Assembly (NCBI RefSeq): GCF_000383975.1
Contig: NZ_KB913017.1
Coordinates: 1,779,105-1,843,104 of the forward strand
Direction of reading: 5' to 3'
DNA from: Natronorubrum tibetense GA33
GTDB lineage: Archaea; Halobacteriota; Halobacteria; Halobacteriales; Natrialbaceae
DNA length: 64,000 nucleotides
The translations under genes were made by a program, and so were the position numbers. Under the pieces are notes generated by a model that was not told the DNA's origin, did no database searches, and saw only the letters and a program-made list of their open reading frames with translations. Positions 25,503 through 33,130 of the stretch are shown piece by piece. Within the stretch, counting starts at the first letter, position 1. Every line of letters starts with the position of its first letter.

Positions 25503-26369
25503 ATGACGACTGTCGTCAAAATCGGTGGCGCGCGCGCCGTCGACCCCGAAGGGGCACTCGCGGACGTCGCGAGCCTCGTCGAAGACGGCGAGGACGTCGT
25601 CCTCACCCACGGCGGCTCGACCGCCGTCGACGAGACCTTGGAAGACCTCGGCGAGGAACCGACCTACGTCGAGACCCCCGGCGGCGTCGTCGGGCGATTC
25701 ACCGACGAGGACACGATGGACGTCTTCAAGATGGTAATGCCCGGCAAGCTCAACACCGATCTGGTAGAGAGCTTGCAGAACCTCGAGGTGAACGCGGTCG
25801 GGCTCTCGGGTACCGACGGAAAGCTGCTCGAAGGGAAACGCAAGTCCGCCGTTCGCGTCAAGGAAGACGGCAAAAAGAAGATCAAGCGCGGCGACCACTC
25901 GGGGAAGATCGAGTCGGTCAACGCCGACCTGCTCGAGACCGTCCTCGCGGGTGGCTACACGCCCGTCGTCTCCGTTCCGATGCTCGGGAAGGAGAAAGGC
26001 GGCGGCTACACGGCGGTCAACGCCGACGCCGACCGCGCGGCCGCTGCGATTGCGGGCGCACTCGATGCGGACCTTGTGCTTCTCACGGACGTTTCGGGGA
26101 TCTACGAGAACCCTGACGACGAGTCGACGAAGATCGATTCGGCGTCGACGCCCGAGGAGTTTTCCGCGGTCAAATCCGCTGCAGAAGGCTTCATGATCAA
26201 GAAGGTCATGGCCGCCGAGGAGGCGCTCGAGGGCGGCGCGTCGTCCGTTATCGTTGCGACCGCCAACGCCGACAAACCGATCACGAGCGCGCTCGCGGGC
26301 GAGGGGACGACCCTCGAACCCGGCGTGCTCGAGGCGGAGAACGAAACGGCACAGGAGGCCGCAAAATGA
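25503..26369 (+). CDS. argB: LysW-glutamate kinase (ArgB/LysZ)
   Basis: A 288-residue amino-acid kinase. VVKIGGARAVDPEG is the phosphate-binding lysine/glycine loop, LTHGGSTAVDETLEDLG follows, and NADADRAAAAIAGALDADLV is the nucleotide pocket. It phosphorylates the carrier-bound glutamate. The ATG directly abuts the argC stop. The stretch KEDGKKKIKRGDHSGKIE in the middle is characteristic of the archaeal carrier-dependent kinases, which must hold the acidic LysW protein. Confidence 0.93.
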   Translation: MTTVVKIGGARAVDPEGALADVASLVEDGEDVVLTHGGSTAVDETLEDLGEEPTYVETPGGVVGRFTDEDTMDVFKMVMPGKLNTDLVESLQNLEVNAVGLSGTDGKLLEGKRKSAVRVKEDGKKKIKRGDHSGKIESVNADLLETVLAGGYTPVVSVPMLGKEKGGGYTAVNADADRAAAAIAGALDADLVLLTDVSGIYENPDDESTKIDSASTPEEFSAVKSAAEGFMIKKVMAAEEALEGGASSVIVATANADKPITSALAGEGTTLEPGVLEAENETAQEAAK

Positions 26370-27520
26370 GCGACCACGACTTCATCTCCGGCAGCAAGCC
26401 GATCGGTATCGAACGCGGCGAGGGCCCGTACCTCTACACCGCAGACGGCACGGAATACCTCGACGCCGGTGCGAGCTACGCCTGTACGCCGCTGGGTCAC
26501 AGCCACCCCGCGGTCGTCGAGGCGGTCCAGGAGCAGGTCGGCAAGCTAACGTTCGTCGACTCCTCCTACCCTGTCCAGTCCCGAGAGGACGCCTACGCCG
26601 CGCTCGTCGCGGCGACGCCGGACGGACTCGAGTCCGCCTGGTTCTGTAACTCCGGGACCGAGGCCAACGAGGCTGCCTTGAAGTTCGCCCGCTCGGCGAC
26701 CGGCGAGTCGAAGATTATCGCGGCGACCCGGTCGTTCCACGGCCGAACGATGGGCTCGCTCGCGGCGACCTGGAAGGACAAGTACAAGGAGCCGTTCGAA
26801 CCCCTCGCCGGCGATGTGGAGTTCGTCCCCTACGGCGACGACGAGGAACTCGCGGCCGCCGTGGACGACGAGACCGCGGCCGTGATCTTAGAGCCGATTC
26901 AGGGCGAGGGTGGGATCAACGTTCCGCCCGCGGGCTACCTCGAGAACGCCCGCGAACTGACCGACGAGGCCGGTGCGGCGCTCGTCTTCGACGAGGTCCA
27001 GACCGGCATGGGGCGCACGGGAGAGATGTGGGCCTGCCAACGTGCGGGCGTCACGCCCGACGTGCTCACGACGGCGAAGGGCCTGGGCAACGGCCTCCCC
27101 GTGGGCGGACTCGCCGTTCGCGACTGGATCGCCGACGGCGCGGCCTCGCACAACGCTACGTTCAGCGGCGGTCCCGTCGTCTCCGCGGCGGTTCACGCGA
27201 CCGTCTCGACGCTGGTCGAAGAGGAGTGGCCCGCCCACGCTGCCGAGATGGGCGACTATCTCGTCTCCGAACTCGAGGCTGCGTTGGGCGACGAGGTGCG
27301 CGAGGTCCGCGGTGACGGCCTGCTAATCGGTGTCGAGTTGAAACGCGGCGCAAACCGCGTTGCTCGCGACCTCGCGATGGACCACCAGATCCTGGCGCTC
27401 CCCGCGGGTCGGACCGTGTTGCGTCTGCTGCCGCCGCTCGTGATCGACCAGGCGGAGGCGGATCAACTCGTTGATGCACTCACCGAGATTGTCGCCCCCG
27501 AGGCGAGTGCCGAATCATGA
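26366..27520 (+). CDS. argD: LysW-gamma-ornithine/lysine aminotransferase (ArgD/LysJ)
   Basis: A 384-residue class III PLP aminotransferase. NSGTEANEAALKFAR binds the cofactor phosphate, VFDEVQTGMGRTG holds the aspartate under the pyridine nitrogen, and the Schiff-base lysine is in LTTAKGLGNGLPVGG. It transaminates the carrier-bound semialdehyde. It overlaps argB by four bases (ATGA) and argE likewise, a chain of translational coupling typical for this cluster. Confidence 0.94.
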   Translation: MSDHDFISGSKPIGIERGEGPYLYTADGTEYLDAGASYACTPLGHSHPAVVEAVQEQVGKLTFVDSSYPVQSREDAYAALVAATPDGLESAWFCNSGTEANEAALKFARSATGESKIIAATRSFHGRTMGSLAATWKDKYKEPFEPLAGDVEFVPYGDDEELAAAVDDETAAVILEPIQGEGGINVPPAGYLENARELTDEAGAALVFDEVQTGMGRTGEMWACQRAGVTPDVLTTAKGLGNGLPVGGLAVRDWIADGAASHNATFSGGPVVSAAVHATVSTLVEEEWPAHAAEMGDYLVSELEAALGDEVREVRGDGLLIGVELKRGANRVARDLAMDHQILALPAGRTVLRLLPPLVIDQAEADQLVDALTEIVAPEASAES

Positions 27521-28626
27521 GTGCAGCCATGGAAGATACGACCGACGTTTCGCTCGAGGACGCTCGCGAACTGCTGATCGACCTCGTGTCGATCCCCTCG
27601 CCCTCGGGCGACGAGGTGGAGGCCGCGGAGCGACTCGTCGACTTCTTCGACGCTTACGGCCGCGAGGCGTGGATCGACGAGGTCGGTAACGTTCGCGCAC
27701 CCGCGGACGACGTCGTCCTCCTGACCTCTCACATCGATACCGTTCCCGGCGAGATTCCGGTCGAGGTAACGTCGGCCGACGAGACCGATGTCGAGCGGGA
27801 GATCGCCGAAGAGACCGGCGAGGATATTCTCTGGGGCCGCGGCAGCGTCGACGCCACCGGCCCGCTGGCCGCGATGGCCGCCGCCGCCGTCCGCACGGGC
27901 GTCTCCTTCGTCGGCGTCGTCGGCGAGGAGACGAACTCGCGCGGCGCGCGCTATCTCGTCGAGGATCGCGAGGAACCCGGTGCCGTCGTCAACGGCGAGC
28001 CAAGCGGTGCGACGGGCATCACGCTCGGCTACCGCGGGTTTCTGGCAGGGACCTACGTCGCGACCAGCGAGTCCGGCCACACCTCGCGTCCAGAACCGAA
28101 CGCGATCCAGCACGCGACCAACTGGTGGACGGGCGTCGAAGCCGCCTTCGAGGACGACGAGTACACGGCCGTCTTCGAGCGCGTCACCGCCAAACCCGTC
28201 GACATGAACGGCGGGATCAGCGACGACGGCCTCTCGGTCGAGGCCACGCTCGACGTGCAACTGCGGATCCCGCCGTCGCTGGACGCCGAATCGGTCCGCG
28301 AGACCGCCGAAGCCGGTCTCGAGATCGGCACCGTCACCTGGGCCGAGCCGATTCCGCCGGTGATGGAGAGCCCTCGAACCGAGGTCGCCCGCGCGTTTCG
28401 TGCGGCGATCCGAAAGGAAGGGAGCGATCCGCGACTCCTGCGCAAGACTGGCACCAGCGACATGAACCTCTACGCCGGCGTCTGGGACTGCCCGATGGTC
28501 ACCTACGGGCCCGGCAACTCCGACCTCGATCACGCGCCGGACGAACGCCTCTCTCTCGTCGAGTTCGATCGCTCGGTCGAGATCTTAGAACGCGTCGCGA
28601 CGACGCTGCACGGAGGTGACGACTGA
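27517..28626 (+). CDS. argE: LysW-ornithine/lysine hydrolase (ArgE/LysK)
   Basis: A 369-residue M20 family metallopeptidase. LLTSHIDTVPGEIPVE has the first zinc ligand, WGRGSVDATGPLAAM the bridging aspartate, and VGEETNSRGARY the catalytic glutamate; KTGTSDMNLYAGVWDCPMV is late in the fold. It releases ornithine from the carrier by cleaving the gamma-glutamyl bond. It starts at ATG 27517, overlapping argD; a second ATG five codons later is possible. Confidence 0.94.
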   Translation: MSAAMEDTTDVSLEDARELLIDLVSIPSPSGDEVEAAERLVDFFDAYGREAWIDEVGNVRAPADDVVLLTSHIDTVPGEIPVEVTSADETDVEREIAEETGEDILWGRGSVDATGPLAAMAAAAVRTGVSFVGVVGEETNSRGARYLVEDREEPGAVVNGEPSGATGITLGYRGFLAGTYVATSESGHTSRPEPNAIQHATNWWTGVEAAFEDDEYTAVFERVTAKPVDMNGGISDDGLSVEATLDVQLRIPPSLDAESVRETAEAGLEIGTVTWAEPIPPVMESPRTEVARAFRAAIRKEGSDPRLLRKTGTSDMNLYAGVWDCPMVTYGPGNSDLDHAPDERLSLVEFDRSVEILERVATTLHGGDD

Positions 28627-29546
28627 TGTCGGGCGACGCCGACGTTCGTCACTTCCTCGAGATCGACGATCTCTCGCCGGCCGAACTCGAGACGGTCCTC
28701 GACCGTGCGGAGACGTACAAACAGGCCCAGCAGCAAGGCGAGGAACATCCCGATCTGGACGGCCAGACGCTGGGGATGATCTTCCAGAAGCCGAGCACGC
28801 GAACCCGCGTCTCCTTCGAGACCGGGATGACCCAACTCGGCGGTCACGCCGTCTTCCTCGGCGAAGACGATATCCAACTGGGTCGCGGTGAGCCGCTAAA
28901 AGACACCTCGCGGACGCTCTCGCGGTACGTCGACGCCGTGATGGCTCGCGTCTTCAAACACGAGAACATCGAGGTGTTCGCGGAGTACGCGTCGGTCCCG
29001 GTCGTCAACGGGCTCACCGACGACGCCCACCCCTGCCAGACGCTCGCTGATCTGCTGACGATCCGCGAGGAAGAGGGCGGGTTCGAAGACGTTTCCGCGG
29101 CCTGGATCGGCGACGGGAACAACGTCGCCCAGTCGTTCGTCCTCGGCTGTGCCATCGCGGGAATCGACCTGACGGTCGCCACGCCAGAGGGGTACGGGAT
29201 CGACGATGACGTACTGGCGGGCGCTCGAGAACTCGGCGGCGATCCGACGGTCACGACCGACCCGGTCGAGGCCGCCTCCGACGCCGATGTCATCTACACC
29301 GACGTCTGGACCAGCATGGGCCAGGAGGACGAGTACGACGTCCGAATGGAGGCCTTCGAGGGCTTTCAGGTTCGCTCGGAGCTGCTCGAGCACGCGCCCG
29401 ACGCGTCGGTTATGCACTGTCTGCCCGCCCACCGCGGCGAGGAGATTACGGACGACGTCATCGAGAGCGACCGATCGATCGTCTTCGATCAGGCCGAAAA
29501 TCGGCTCCACGCCCAGAAGGCGCTGTTGAGCTGGCTGCTCGAGTGA
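28626..29546 (+). CDS. argF: ornithine carbamoyltransferase
   Basis: A 306-residue transferase making citrulline from ornithine and carbamoyl phosphate. The carbamoyl-phosphate site is FQKPSTRTRVSFE, HPCQTLADLL binds carbamoyl phosphate, and HCLPAHRGEE carries the ornithine-side cysteine. It overlaps the argE stop by one base and ends the cluster, linking carrier-based ornithine production to ArgG/ArgH. Its last 29 bases are repeated at 29646-29674 across a repeat element. Confidence 0.97.
   Translation: MSGDADVRHFLEIDDLSPAELETVLDRAETYKQAQQQGEEHPDLDGQTLGMIFQKPSTRTRVSFETGMTQLGGHAVFLGEDDIQLGRGEPLKDTSRTLSRYVDAVMARVFKHENIEVFAEYASVPVVNGLTDDAHPCQTLADLLTIREEEGGFEDVSAAWIGDGNNVAQSFVLGCAIAGIDLTVATPEGYGIDDDVLAGARELGGDPTVTTDPVEAASDADVIYTDVWTSMGQEDEYDVRMEAFEGFQVRSELLEHAPDASVMHCLPAHRGEEITDDVIESDRSIVFDQAENRLHAQKALLSWLLE
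29516..29544 (+). repeat. direct repeat, left copy: argF 3' end
   Basis: GAAGGCGCTGTTGAGCTGGC and nine further bases to GAGT; matched at 29646-29674 with a single C/T difference. Confidence 0.85.
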
Positions 29547-29552
29547 ACTTTC

Positions 29553-29584
29553 GATCACGAACGGAGTGAGTGATCGGATTTTTT
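29553..29584 (+). terminator. putative terminator after argF
   Basis: GATCAC 29553-29558 pairs with GTGATC 29570-29575, followed by six T residues at 29579-29584. This fits a hairpin plus U-tract stop for the cluster transcript. Confidence 0.5.
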
Positions 29585-29645
29585 GGTCCAGATTTTTTGC
29601 GTGAGTGGTCGGCGAAGCCGACCCGAGCGGAAAAAAGGTGGCCAC
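29585..29645 (+). repeat. gene-end repeat element, copy 2
   Basis: TTTTTTGCGTGAGTGG, palindromic centre TCGGCGAAGCCGA, then CCCGAGCGGAAAAAAGG. Outer blocks match the copy after the M29 gene at 10126-10180 (other strand). It sits between the true argF end and the displaced copy of that end. Confidence 0.6.
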
Positions 29646-29674
29646 GAAGGCGTTGTTGAGCTGGCTGCTCGAGT
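29646..29674 (+). repeat. direct repeat, right copy: displaced argF 3' end
   Basis: Repeats 29516-29544 with one substitution; after GAGT the next two bases give TAA instead of TGA in the same frame, so it would also end the gene. The two copies are 130 bases apart. Confidence 0.85.
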
Positions 29675-30139
29675 AATCGTCGGTATCAACTTTTTCCCGG
29701 TCACCCTCACTACTATTTGAGTCGCGTACGCGAAGTCGTCACACTGGCGGTCGTCGTCGACGCTTGTCGGCCACCCTCTGGGTCGGTACGCCTCCCCTTC
29801 CGGTCGATAACCCGAACATTACCCGAGTAAATACAGAATTGTCACCCGACAGGATAGATGGCGGATATGAACTATCTTTTGCGCTTATATGTAGCGTTCA
29901 AATCGTTCCGACCGGGAGATGTCGTTCAGAGTACTGCTCGCCACGCTGATCATGCTGCTCGGGCCCGCGGCCCTGTTGGCACTGCATCTGTCGTGAACGA
30001 GTCCGGGGGATGGTGAACAGGCGATAGACTGTGCGGAGCAACCGAACCGCTCGTTTTTGGCCGTTCCATCGATGGGTTCGGAGTGTCGGGACCGCCGAAC
30101 CCACGTGCTTTTTCTCCCTCGCCCCCCTCTCGGCCGATA
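29675..30139. other. intergenic stretch before thrC
   Basis: Contains an AT-rich block at 29820-29895 with CTTATATG at 29884-29891 and the 25-codon hydrophobic ORF at 29919-29996. The rest (29997-30139) leads into the thrC start. No other gene seen. Confidence 0.45.
29919..29996 (+). CDS. very small hydrophobic peptide (25 aa)
   Basis: Reads MSFRVLLATLIMLLGPAALL plus ALHLS and stop: one membrane-length hydrophobic helix. TATA-like CTTATATG lies about 30 bases upstream of the ATG, the spacing of leaderless haloarchaeal promoters, and GGGAG directly precedes the start. Single-helix micro-proteins are known in haloarchaea, but without comparison this stays a candidate. Confidence 0.4.
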   Translation: MSFRVLLATLIMLLGPAALLALHLS

Positions 30140-31399
30140 ATGAGTCTCAGTCTCTCCGCGGATCAGCCTGCAGTACCCGACGACGCCGACGACGGCGTCT
30201 GGCTCGAGTGCATCGAGTGCGGTGAAACGTTCGCTCCGTTCGACGACATCCGCTACACCTGCGACGAGTGTGACGGCCTGCTCGAGGTTCGCTACGCCGA
30301 GTTGCCGACGTTCGACGACTTCGAAGGCCACGGTGTCTGGCGCTACGCCGATGCCCTGCCGTTCGACTCCGGAGTCACGATTCAGGAGGGCGCAACGCCG
30401 CTGTACGAGGTGCCCAGCCTCGAGGACGATATCGGCGTCGAGGCGCTGCGGATCAAACACGAGGGGATGAACCCGACCGGCTCGTTCAAGGATCGCGGGA
30501 TGACCGTCGGCGTCAGAGTCGCCACGGAACTCGGCGTCGACCGACTGGCGTGTGCCTCGACGGGGAACACGAGTGCAGCCCTCGCGGCCTACGGCTCCCG
30601 TGGCGGGATCGAGACGCTCGTGCTCCTCCCCGCAGGGAAGGTCGCGGCGGGCAAGATCGCACAGGCTAGCCTCCACGGCGCCCGCATCCTCGAGGTCGAC
30701 GGTAACTTCGATGCCTGCCTCGACATCGTCCAGGAACTGGCCGGCCAGGGCGAAGCCTACCTGCTGAACTCGCTGAACCCGTTCCGGCTCGAGGGTCAGA
30801 AGACGATCGGGCTCGAGATTCTCGAGGGCTTCCTCGCCGACTACGACACGGTTCCGGACCGAATCGTGCTGCCGGTCGGCAACGCTGGAAACACCTCGGC
30901 GCTGTACAAGGCCTTCCGCGAACTCGTCCAGGCGGGCGAACTCGCGGAGGGCGACGTGCCCAAACTGACGGGCGTCCAGGCCGAGGGCGCGGCTCCGATG
31001 GTCGAAGCGATCGAAAACGGCGCGGACGAAGTGATGCGCTGGGAGGAAGTCGAGACGCGCGCGACGGCGATCCGGATCGGGAACCCGGTCAACGCACCCA
31101 AAGCGTTGCCCGGAATCCGCGAGACCGGCGGGACCGCAGTTGCCGTCTCCGACGAGGAGATCACCGAGGCCCAGCGGGATGTCGCCGGCGAAGGGATCGG
31201 CGTCGAACCCGCCTCAGCCGCCTCTATTGCAGGTCTGCGCAAGCTCCGACGCGAGGGGATCGTCGGTGACGACGAACGCGTCGCCTGCCTGACGACCGGG
31301 CACTTGCTCAAGGACCCCGACGCCGCGGCAGCAGCAGGTGCCGATCCAGAATCGGTGCCGAACGATCTCGACGGCGTGCTCGAGCATCTCAGCGAGTGA
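30140..31399 (+). CDS. thrC: threonine synthase
   Basis: A 419-residue PLP enzyme converting O-phosphohomoserine to threonine. I start at ATG 30140 (MSLSLSADQPAVPDD); the upstream extension is not coding. A zinc-ribbon-like N-terminus (ECIECGETF, TCDECDG) precedes the fold. The PLP lysine is in NPTGSFKDRGMTV, ASTGNTSAALAAYG is the catalytic loop and LPVGNAGNTSALYKAF binds the phosphate. Stand-alone gene, normal length for archaeal ThrC. Confidence 0.95.
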   Translation: MSLSLSADQPAVPDDADDGVWLECIECGETFAPFDDIRYTCDECDGLLEVRYAELPTFDDFEGHGVWRYADALPFDSGVTIQEGATPLYEVPSLEDDIGVEALRIKHEGMNPTGSFKDRGMTVGVRVATELGVDRLACASTGNTSAALAAYGSRGGIETLVLLPAGKVAAGKIAQASLHGARILEVDGNFDACLDIVQELAGQGEAYLLNSLNPFRLEGQKTIGLEILEGFLADYDTVPDRIVLPVGNAGNTSALYKAFRELVQAGELAEGDVPKLTGVQAEGAAPMVEAIENGADEVMRWEEVETRATAIRIGNPVNAPKALPGIRETGGTAVAVSDEEITEAQRDVAGEGIGVEPASAASIAGLRKLRREGIVGDDERVACLTTGHLLKDPDAAAAAGADPESVPNDLDGVLEHLSE

Positions 31400-31552
31400 A
31401 GGCTCGTCGGAGCGGTAGATCCAGCGATCCGACGATGTACTCGAGCAGGTTCGCGGGTGAGTGCCTGTGTCATTCAGGTGCACGACCCGCGTCAGACACG
31501 TCTGACAGCCGACTGACTGAGCTTTTTCCGGACTGCGTGCGAACCTGTATCC

Positions 31553-31915
31553 ATGTCCGTCGAGCAACGACCTCCCGCCGGAACGTCCCCCACTGACGAA
31601 CTCGTGGCAACGCGAAGACGAACGCGTTCCGAGCGAACGGCCGATTCCGCGTCCACTTACTCCTCGAGCATGGTGCGAGCTGATCACACGACGCCCGCGG
31701 AGCCACCCCTCCACGCTCGGATCGAACGAACACAGTTGCGGCTGCAGGTCACAGCACTCGAGCGCGCACTCGAGACGAGCGAGCGCCGTCGACAAACCGT
31801 CATCGACCGATACGAGCACCTTCTCGCGGAGCGCGAGGCGGCCACCAACGAGTCGTCGACGTCCGAGGGCCAACCTGAATCGTCCCTGAAACGGCTTCTC
31901 GGTCTGTCGCACTGA
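31553..31915 (+). CDS. hypothetical protein with C-terminal coiled coil
   Basis: A 120-residue protein starting MSVEQRPPAGTSPTDEL. The first half is low-complexity and Arg/Ser/Thr-rich; residues about 53-95 (RIERTQLRLQVTALERALET, then a similar run) form a heptad-like coiled coil; a short hydrophobic end (SSLKRLLGLSH) follows. No signal peptide. It may multimerise or bind a partner; no family recognised. Confidence 0.6.
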   Translation: MSVEQRPPAGTSPTDELVATRRRTRSERTADSASTYSSSMVRADHTTPAEPPLHARIERTQLRLQVTALERALETSERRRQTVIDRYEHLLAEREAATNESSTSEGQPESSLKRLLGLSH

Positions 31916-32082
31916 GCCTCGAGGAGTTTCCTTTCAGCTGGCCTCTCCCGAACTCACTCCGGAATCGATCCCCCGCCGCTTTGCCGTGGGCTCCGACCGT
32001 GCTGTCTGTCGCCGTCTTTTCCGCTGTCTCGACCCATCGACCGAACGCCGCTCGCGCATTTATTCCTTTTCCTCATCCTACA

Positions 32083-32092
32083 TTTTAAATAC
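32083..32092 (+). promoter_or_regulatory. TATA box of the TFB gene at 32133
   Basis: TTTTAAATAC in an AT-rich island; about 45 bases before the ATG, giving a leader of roughly 20 bases that includes GGGAAGG, a possible ribosome binding site. Confidence 0.6.
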
Positions 32093-32132
32093 TATCACGA
32101 CCCTCAAATTAGACACGGGAAGGTAATAACCA

Positions 32133-33032
32133 ATGGTGGACGCCGATTCAGCTGTTGTCTGTCCCGAATGTGGCGGCAGAGTACGAACGAGAGAAACTGA
32201 GACGATCTGTGAGGACTGCGGACTCGTCTCTGCGGAGGATTCGATCGACCGCGGCCCCGAGTGGCGGTCGTTCGACGAGGAGGAGACTGATCGTCGGCGG
32301 ACTGGTGCTCCATTGACTCGCTCGAGACACGACCGCGGACTCTCGACGGAGATTGGCTACGGCTCCGGCTCGAACGCCGACTACCGATCTCGACTCACCG
32401 GTCGGAAACGACGCCAGATCACCCGGCTTCGCCGAGAACACAATCGCGCTCGAATCTCCTCGAAGGCCAAACGCAATCAGGTGTACGGGTTCTCCGAAAT
32501 CCGACGGGTCAACGTCTCGCTGTCGCTTCCCGACTCGGTCAGAGAGCAGGCGTGTGTCCTGTTCGAGTCGGCCCAATCCGAGGGTCTCTTTCCGGGGCGG
32601 TCACTCGAGGGCTTTGCCGCCGCGTCGGTGTACGCGACCTGTCGAACGCAGTCGAATCCGCGAACGATCGCCGAGGTGACGACCGTTGCTCGCGCCAGCG
32701 ACGACGAACTCACCGTCGCCTACGATGCGCTCAACCGCGAACTCGGTCTGCCCACCGGACCGATCGATCCGACACAATATCTCCCGCGGTACGCCTCGAA
32801 ACTCGACCTCGGGACGGCCGTCGAGCGCCGCGCCCACGAGTTTGCGTCCACGTTACTGCAAAACGGGGCGATCGGTGGGCGCAACCCCAGCGGCGTCGCG
32901 GCAGCCTGTCTCTACAAGGCGGCCGGCGAACGCGAGGAGTGGCCGACGGTCACGCAGGCCGCCGCAGGCGACGTCGCCGACGTTTCGCCGGCGACGATTC
33001 GATCGACCGTACAAACGCTCCGAGAGCTGTGA
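32133..33032 (+). CDS. tfb: transcription initiation factor IIB (TFB)
   Basis: A 299-residue TFB. The N-terminal zinc ribbon has two CxxC pairs (VCPECGG, ICEDCGL); the B-finger/linker reads SIDRGPEWRSFDEEE and RRRTGAPLTRSRHDRGLST. Two cyclin repeats follow: EQACVLFESAQSEGLFPGRS with AASVYATCR, and FASTLLQNGAIGGRNPSGVA with an HTH (DVADVSPATIRSTVQTL). It recruits RNA polymerase to TATA-bound TBP. Haloarchaea carry several TFBs as alternative initiation factors; a related one lies at 59565-60440. Confidence 0.95.
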   Translation: MVDADSAVVCPECGGRVRTRETETICEDCGLVSAEDSIDRGPEWRSFDEEETDRRRTGAPLTRSRHDRGLSTEIGYGSGSNADYRSRLTGRKRRQITRLRREHNRARISSKAKRNQVYGFSEIRRVNVSLSLPDSVREQACVLFESAQSEGLFPGRSLEGFAAASVYATCRTQSNPRTIAEVTTVARASDDELTVAYDALNRELGLPTGPIDPTQYLPRYASKLDLGTAVERRAHEFASTLLQNGAIGGRNPSGVAAACLYKAAGEREEWPTVTQAAAGDVADVSPATIRSTVQTLREL

Positions 33033-33130
33033 CTCGTCGTCGAACACTACGCCGGAACAATTGATTCGAATCGGTTCGGTCGTCCTCGAACGCTATCAGT
33101 AACTGCCGATGTCGTTTACAGTCGGGGCGA

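Noticed and set aside
24282-25898. 538-codon frame antisense to argC/argB
   Set aside because: Same shadow effect; no domain pattern, and it crosses real gene borders.
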